A DNA stretch of 64,000 nucleotides from Synechococcus sp. UW105 (GTDB taxonomy: Bacteria; Cyanobacteriota; Cyanobacteriia; PCC-6307; Cyanobiaceae). Below the pieces are notes generated by a model. It was not told the DNA's origin, searched no databases, and saw nothing but the letters and a program-made list of their open reading frames with translations. How positions within the stretch are numbered: position 1 is the stretch's first letter; each line of letters starts with the position of its first letter. The DNA is taken from contig NZ_UCNN01000030.1 of the NCBI RefSeq assembly GCF_900473935.1, positions 248,001 through 312,000 of the forward strand, given 5' to 3'. Of the stretch, positions 61,288-64,000 are shown piece by piece. A program made the translations under genes and the position numbers.

Positions 61288-64000
61288 TCAGGGTGATTGG
61301 GCAGATGGGGCCCCACTAAACAGGGCTTTGGTGCTGGCTTCAAAGGCCTGCTCCTTGAGGTGACTGGCCGCCAGCTGGGCATTTTTGACACAGAACTGGG
61401 ATCCCAAGCGCACATAACGCACGTCGGCCCCGTTGCGCACTGCGGCAACCACGGGAACACGCACGCCAAGTTCGTCCTGTTCCGGACGGTGGGCATGCAG
61501 GCATTCCCGGAGTTTGTGCTGCACAGCCACATCACTGGCCTGATCGGGTTGGAGCTCAACCAAGAGAAGATGCAGATCATCGATCGCCCGACAGTCATCG
61601 ACGATCAGTTGCACGCGTTCATCCCTGCGATCAACGACTGCCCACACCAGCAAGCGTGCTTCCGCCATCAGATGATCTGAAAGACGGGCGTAGCTCTTGG
61701 GAAACACAACGGCTTCGCAGCTGCCGGTGAGATCTTCCAGGGTGAGAACCGCCATACGGTCTCCCTTTCGCGTCGTCACCTGGCGATATTCACTCACCAT
61801 GGCGATCGCACTCACCTTGGCCTTGTCGGCCTGCTCCTCAAGGCTGCCTAAACCGATCGGTGCTAGCAGCTTGGCCGGGGCTGTGAGTTGCTTGAGGGGG
61901 TGATCGGAGAGATAAAAACCAACCAGTTCCTTCTCAAGTCTGAGCTTCTCAGTGGGGTGGTAATCAGGCACAGGGGAGGCCTTCGGAGCCATGCTCAGAT
62001 CATTGGCCGTCTCGCCTTCAGTCGAGGTGGCGGCAGCCATCAGATCAAACAGATTGCCCTGGCCGCTCTGCCGATCCTTTGCCCTGGAGGAGGCCCAATC
62101 GAGAAGCAGATCAAGATCCGCCATCAATTGCGCACGGTTGGCATTGAGCTCAAGAGCATCAAGAGCTCCGCAGTGAATGAGCGATTCGAGGCTGCGACGA
62201 TTGAGTACCGAGGAGGGCAGGCGATCACACAGATCAGGCAGCGATTGGAACGGACCGTCGGCCTCCCGGCTCGCAATCAGATGACGGATGGCGCCATCGC
62301 CAAGATTCCGAACAGCGGAAAGTCCAAACAGGATGCGCTGCCCCGTTGGGGTGAAGTCGATGCCTGAAGCATTCACATCGGGAGGCATCACTTCAATCCC
62401 CATGGCATTGCAATTGGAGATGTAGCGCTGCACCTTGTCACTCGCTCCGGCATTCACCGTGAGCAGAGCCGCCATGTACGCCACCGGGTAGTGGGCCTTG
62501 AGGAAAGCGGTTTGATAAGTGACCGCGCCATAGGCGGTGGAATGGCTCTTGTTGAAGCAATACTCAGCAAACAGAACCATCTGATCGAAGAGTTCGTCGG
62601 CAACCTTCTCGGCAACCCCACGTTCACTGGCACCCTTCACAAAGATGCCGCGATGCTTCTGCATCTCGGACACCTTTTTCTTGCCCATCGCACGGCGGAG
62701 CAGGTCGGCTTCACCAAGGGAATAACCCGCCAGATCCTGAGCGATCTTCATGATCTGCTCCTGATACACCATGATCCCGTAGGTCTCCTGGAGAATCGGC
62801 TCCAAGGCCTGATGAGCAAAATCAATCGCCTCACGCCCGTGCTTCCGGTTGATGAACTTGGGGATTAAGCCGGCATCCAGGGGCCCCGGTCGATAGAGGG
62901 CAAGAATCGAGGAAATGTCCTCCAGGGACGAAGGCCTTAGGTCGCGCACGATCTGGCGCATGCCGCTGGATTCAAGCTGGAAGATGCCCTCCAGGTCGCC
63001 ACGGGCGAGAAGAGCAAACGTGTCTGGATCCTGGGGAGGAAGCTTGTCGGGATCGATGCGCTCACCAAAATTCGACTCCACCAGTTCCAGGGTCTTGTCG
63101 ATCATCGTGAGGTTCTTCAACCCCAGGAAGTCCATCTTGAGCAGGCCCATCGACTCAACGTCTTCCATGAAGTATTGAGTGATCACCTGACCGTCGTTGT
63201 TGCGCTGTAACGGCACCAATTCGTCGAGGGGATCGGCTGCGATCACCACACCTGCGGCATGCACACCGAAGGTCTTGTTGGTGCCCTCGATCCGCATCGC
63301 CATGTCAACCCATCGTTTCACAACCGGATCCTTCTGATACTTCTCGCGGAAATCGGGATTGGGCGATTCATCGCCGATCATCGCCGCCAGCTTGGCTGGC
63401 TTGCCGCGGGCCACAGGGATCAGCTTGGCCAGACGATCGGCATCGCCATAGGGAATATCCAAAACGCGTGCCACATCCTTGAGAACCGCCTTTGAGGTCA
63501 TGCGGTTGAAGGTGATGATCTGGGCCACCTTGTCTTCGCCGTAGCGACGGGTGACGTAATCGATCACCTCACCGCGGCGCTCGATGCAGAAGTCGGTGTC
63601 GATATCAGGCATCGACTTGCGCTCTGGATTGAGAAAACGCTCAAAGAGCAAACCGTTGCTGACTGGATCGATATTGGTGATTCCGAGGGCATAGGCCACT
63701 AAGGAGCCCGCTGCCGAGCCACGCCCTGGCCCCACAGGAATCCCCTGTTCTCTCGCAAAGCGGATGTAGTCCCAAACCACGAGGAAGTAGGTGGGGAAGC
63801 CCATCTGCTCCATGATTCCGAGCTCGTAGGTCAGGCGTTCGCCGTAGTCGGCATCGATCGATGCATCGGCAGCAAGACCCAGACGATCCCGAAGCCCCTG
63901 ATCGGTCACCTCTTTGAGGTAGCTCACCGGACTATGCCCCTCCGGTATCGGGAAACGGGGCATTTGATAGCGGCCAAGGATGTCATAGTCCTCAACCTTG
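61288..64000 (-). CDS. dnaE: DNA polymerase III alpha subunit, N-terminus beyond window edge
   Basis: Replicative polymerase. The frame is open to the right edge (KVEDYDILGRYQMPRFPIPE is the start of the visible part), so the N-terminal PHP region is outside the window. Visible: GPGRGSAAGSLVAYALGITN, the catalytic PDIDTDFCIERRGEVIDY, helix-hairpin-helix GDGAIRHLIASREADGPFQS, and an OB domain (MAVLTLEDLTGSCEAVVFPK). About 900 residues are present up to the stop at 61288. No split intein (dnaE-n/c) boundary is seen in this part. Confidence 0.96.
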   Translation of the reverse strand, partial: KVEDYDILGRYQMPRFPIPEGHSPVSYLKEVTDQGLRDRLGLAADASIDADYGERLTYELGIMEQMGFPTYFLVVWDYIRFAREQGIPVGPGRGSAAGSLVAYALGITNIDPVSNGLLFERFLNPERKSMPDIDTDFCIERRGEVIDYVTRRYGEDKVAQIITFNRMTSKAVLKDVARVLDIPYGDADRLAKLIPVARGKPAKLAAMIGDESPNPDFREKYQKDPVVKRWVDMAMRIEGTNKTFGVHAAGVVIAADPLDELVPLQRNNDGQVITQYFMEDVESMGLLKMDFLGLKNLTMIDKTLELVESNFGERIDPDKLPPQDPDTFALLARGDLEGIFQLESSGMRQIVRDLRPSSLEDISSILALYRPGPLDAGLIPKFINRKHGREAIDFAHQALEPILQETYGIMVYQEQIMKIAQDLAGYSLGEADLLRRAMGKKKVSEMQKHRGIFVKGASERGVAEKVADELFDQMVLFAEYCFNKSHSTAYGAVTYQTAFLKAHYPVAYMAALLTVNAGASDKVQRYISNCNAMGIEVMPPDVNASGIDFTPTGQRILFGLSAVRNLGDGAIRHLIASREADGPFQSLPDLCDRLPSSVLNRRSLESLIHCGALDALELNANRAQLMADLDLLLDWASSRAKDRQSGQGNLFDLMAAATSTEGETANDLSMAPKASPVPDYHPTEKLRLEKELVGFYLSDHPLKQLTAPAKLLAPIGLGSLEEQADKAKVSAIAMVSEYRQVTTRKGDRMAVLTLEDLTGSCEAVVFPKSYARLSDHLMAEARLLVWAVVDRRDERVQLIVDDCRAIDDLHLLLVELQPDQASDVAVQHKLRECLHAHRPEQDELGVRVPVVAAVRNGADVRYVRLGSQFCVKNAQLAASHLKEQAFEASTKALFSGAPSAQSP

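Noticed and set aside
1-64000. CRISPR arrays, tRNA or rRNA genes, insertion sequences
   Set aside because: Looked for repeated spacers, T-loop GTTCRA contexts and transposase motifs by eye and found none.

Overview
The window looks like a chromosomal segment of a marine picocyanobacterium of the Synechococcus type. The evidence is the phycobilisome and bilin genes (apcF-type allophycocyanin, pcyA), psb28, gun4, isiA/isiB, cyanobacterial small proteins (SipA/DUF3148, DUF3082, PAM68-like), dense gene packing, and many 1-8 nt stop/start overlaps (TGATG, ATGA, GTGA, TTGA). I do not name a strain. No rRNA, tRNA, CRISPR array or intact insertion sequence was recognised.

Layout. 1-6258 (minus strand): tsf (cut by the left edge), rpsB, a family 2 glycosyltransferase, a 51-aa basic protein, and pcyA followed by a DevBCA-type exporter. 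6278-16008: an M16 peptidase pair, sipA, bioY-lspA-FHA/PBP1a-GTPase as one overlapping operon, a PLP decarboxylase and tadA. 15950-19380: an aminotransferase, apcF, and glnA behind a well-formed NtcA-type promoter. 19381-22685 is accessory: a structured intergenic stretch, a CRP-type palindrome, a repeat-rich 322-aa orphan protein and several tiny ORFs. 22876-36270 is core: a methyltransferase, an HATPase, gun4, mnmH, psb28, two PerM-family genes, secD-secF, pdhB, ispE, rsmA and a YraN-family gene.

36270-48500 is an AT-richer accessory region. It holds a decayed P-loop kinase gene with an in-frame TAG, a pentapeptide protein and rlmH, then about 2.7 kb almost without genes but with two copies of a multi-hairpin RNA-like element. 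After that comes an iron-stress island: isiB, a thioredoxin-reductase-like flavoprotein without NADPH motifs, an alpha/beta hydrolase without its usual nucleophile, a 78-aa protein, a histidine-phosphatase-like lipoprotein, and isiA. Small orphan genes follow.

48510-64000 returns to GC-rich sequence: an SGNH hydrolase, umuDC with an SOS-type box, FAD oxygenases, an HExxH protein, dnaG, an EamA transporter, ruvA, rpsO, a PAM68-like gene and dnaE (its 5' end lies beyond the right edge).

The most interesting items are the repeated RNA-like element at about 39.0 and 40.1 kb, the four-gene block between isiB and isiA with its NADPH-motif-less reductase, and the repeat-rich 322-aa protein behind a perfect TGTGA-N6-TCACA site.
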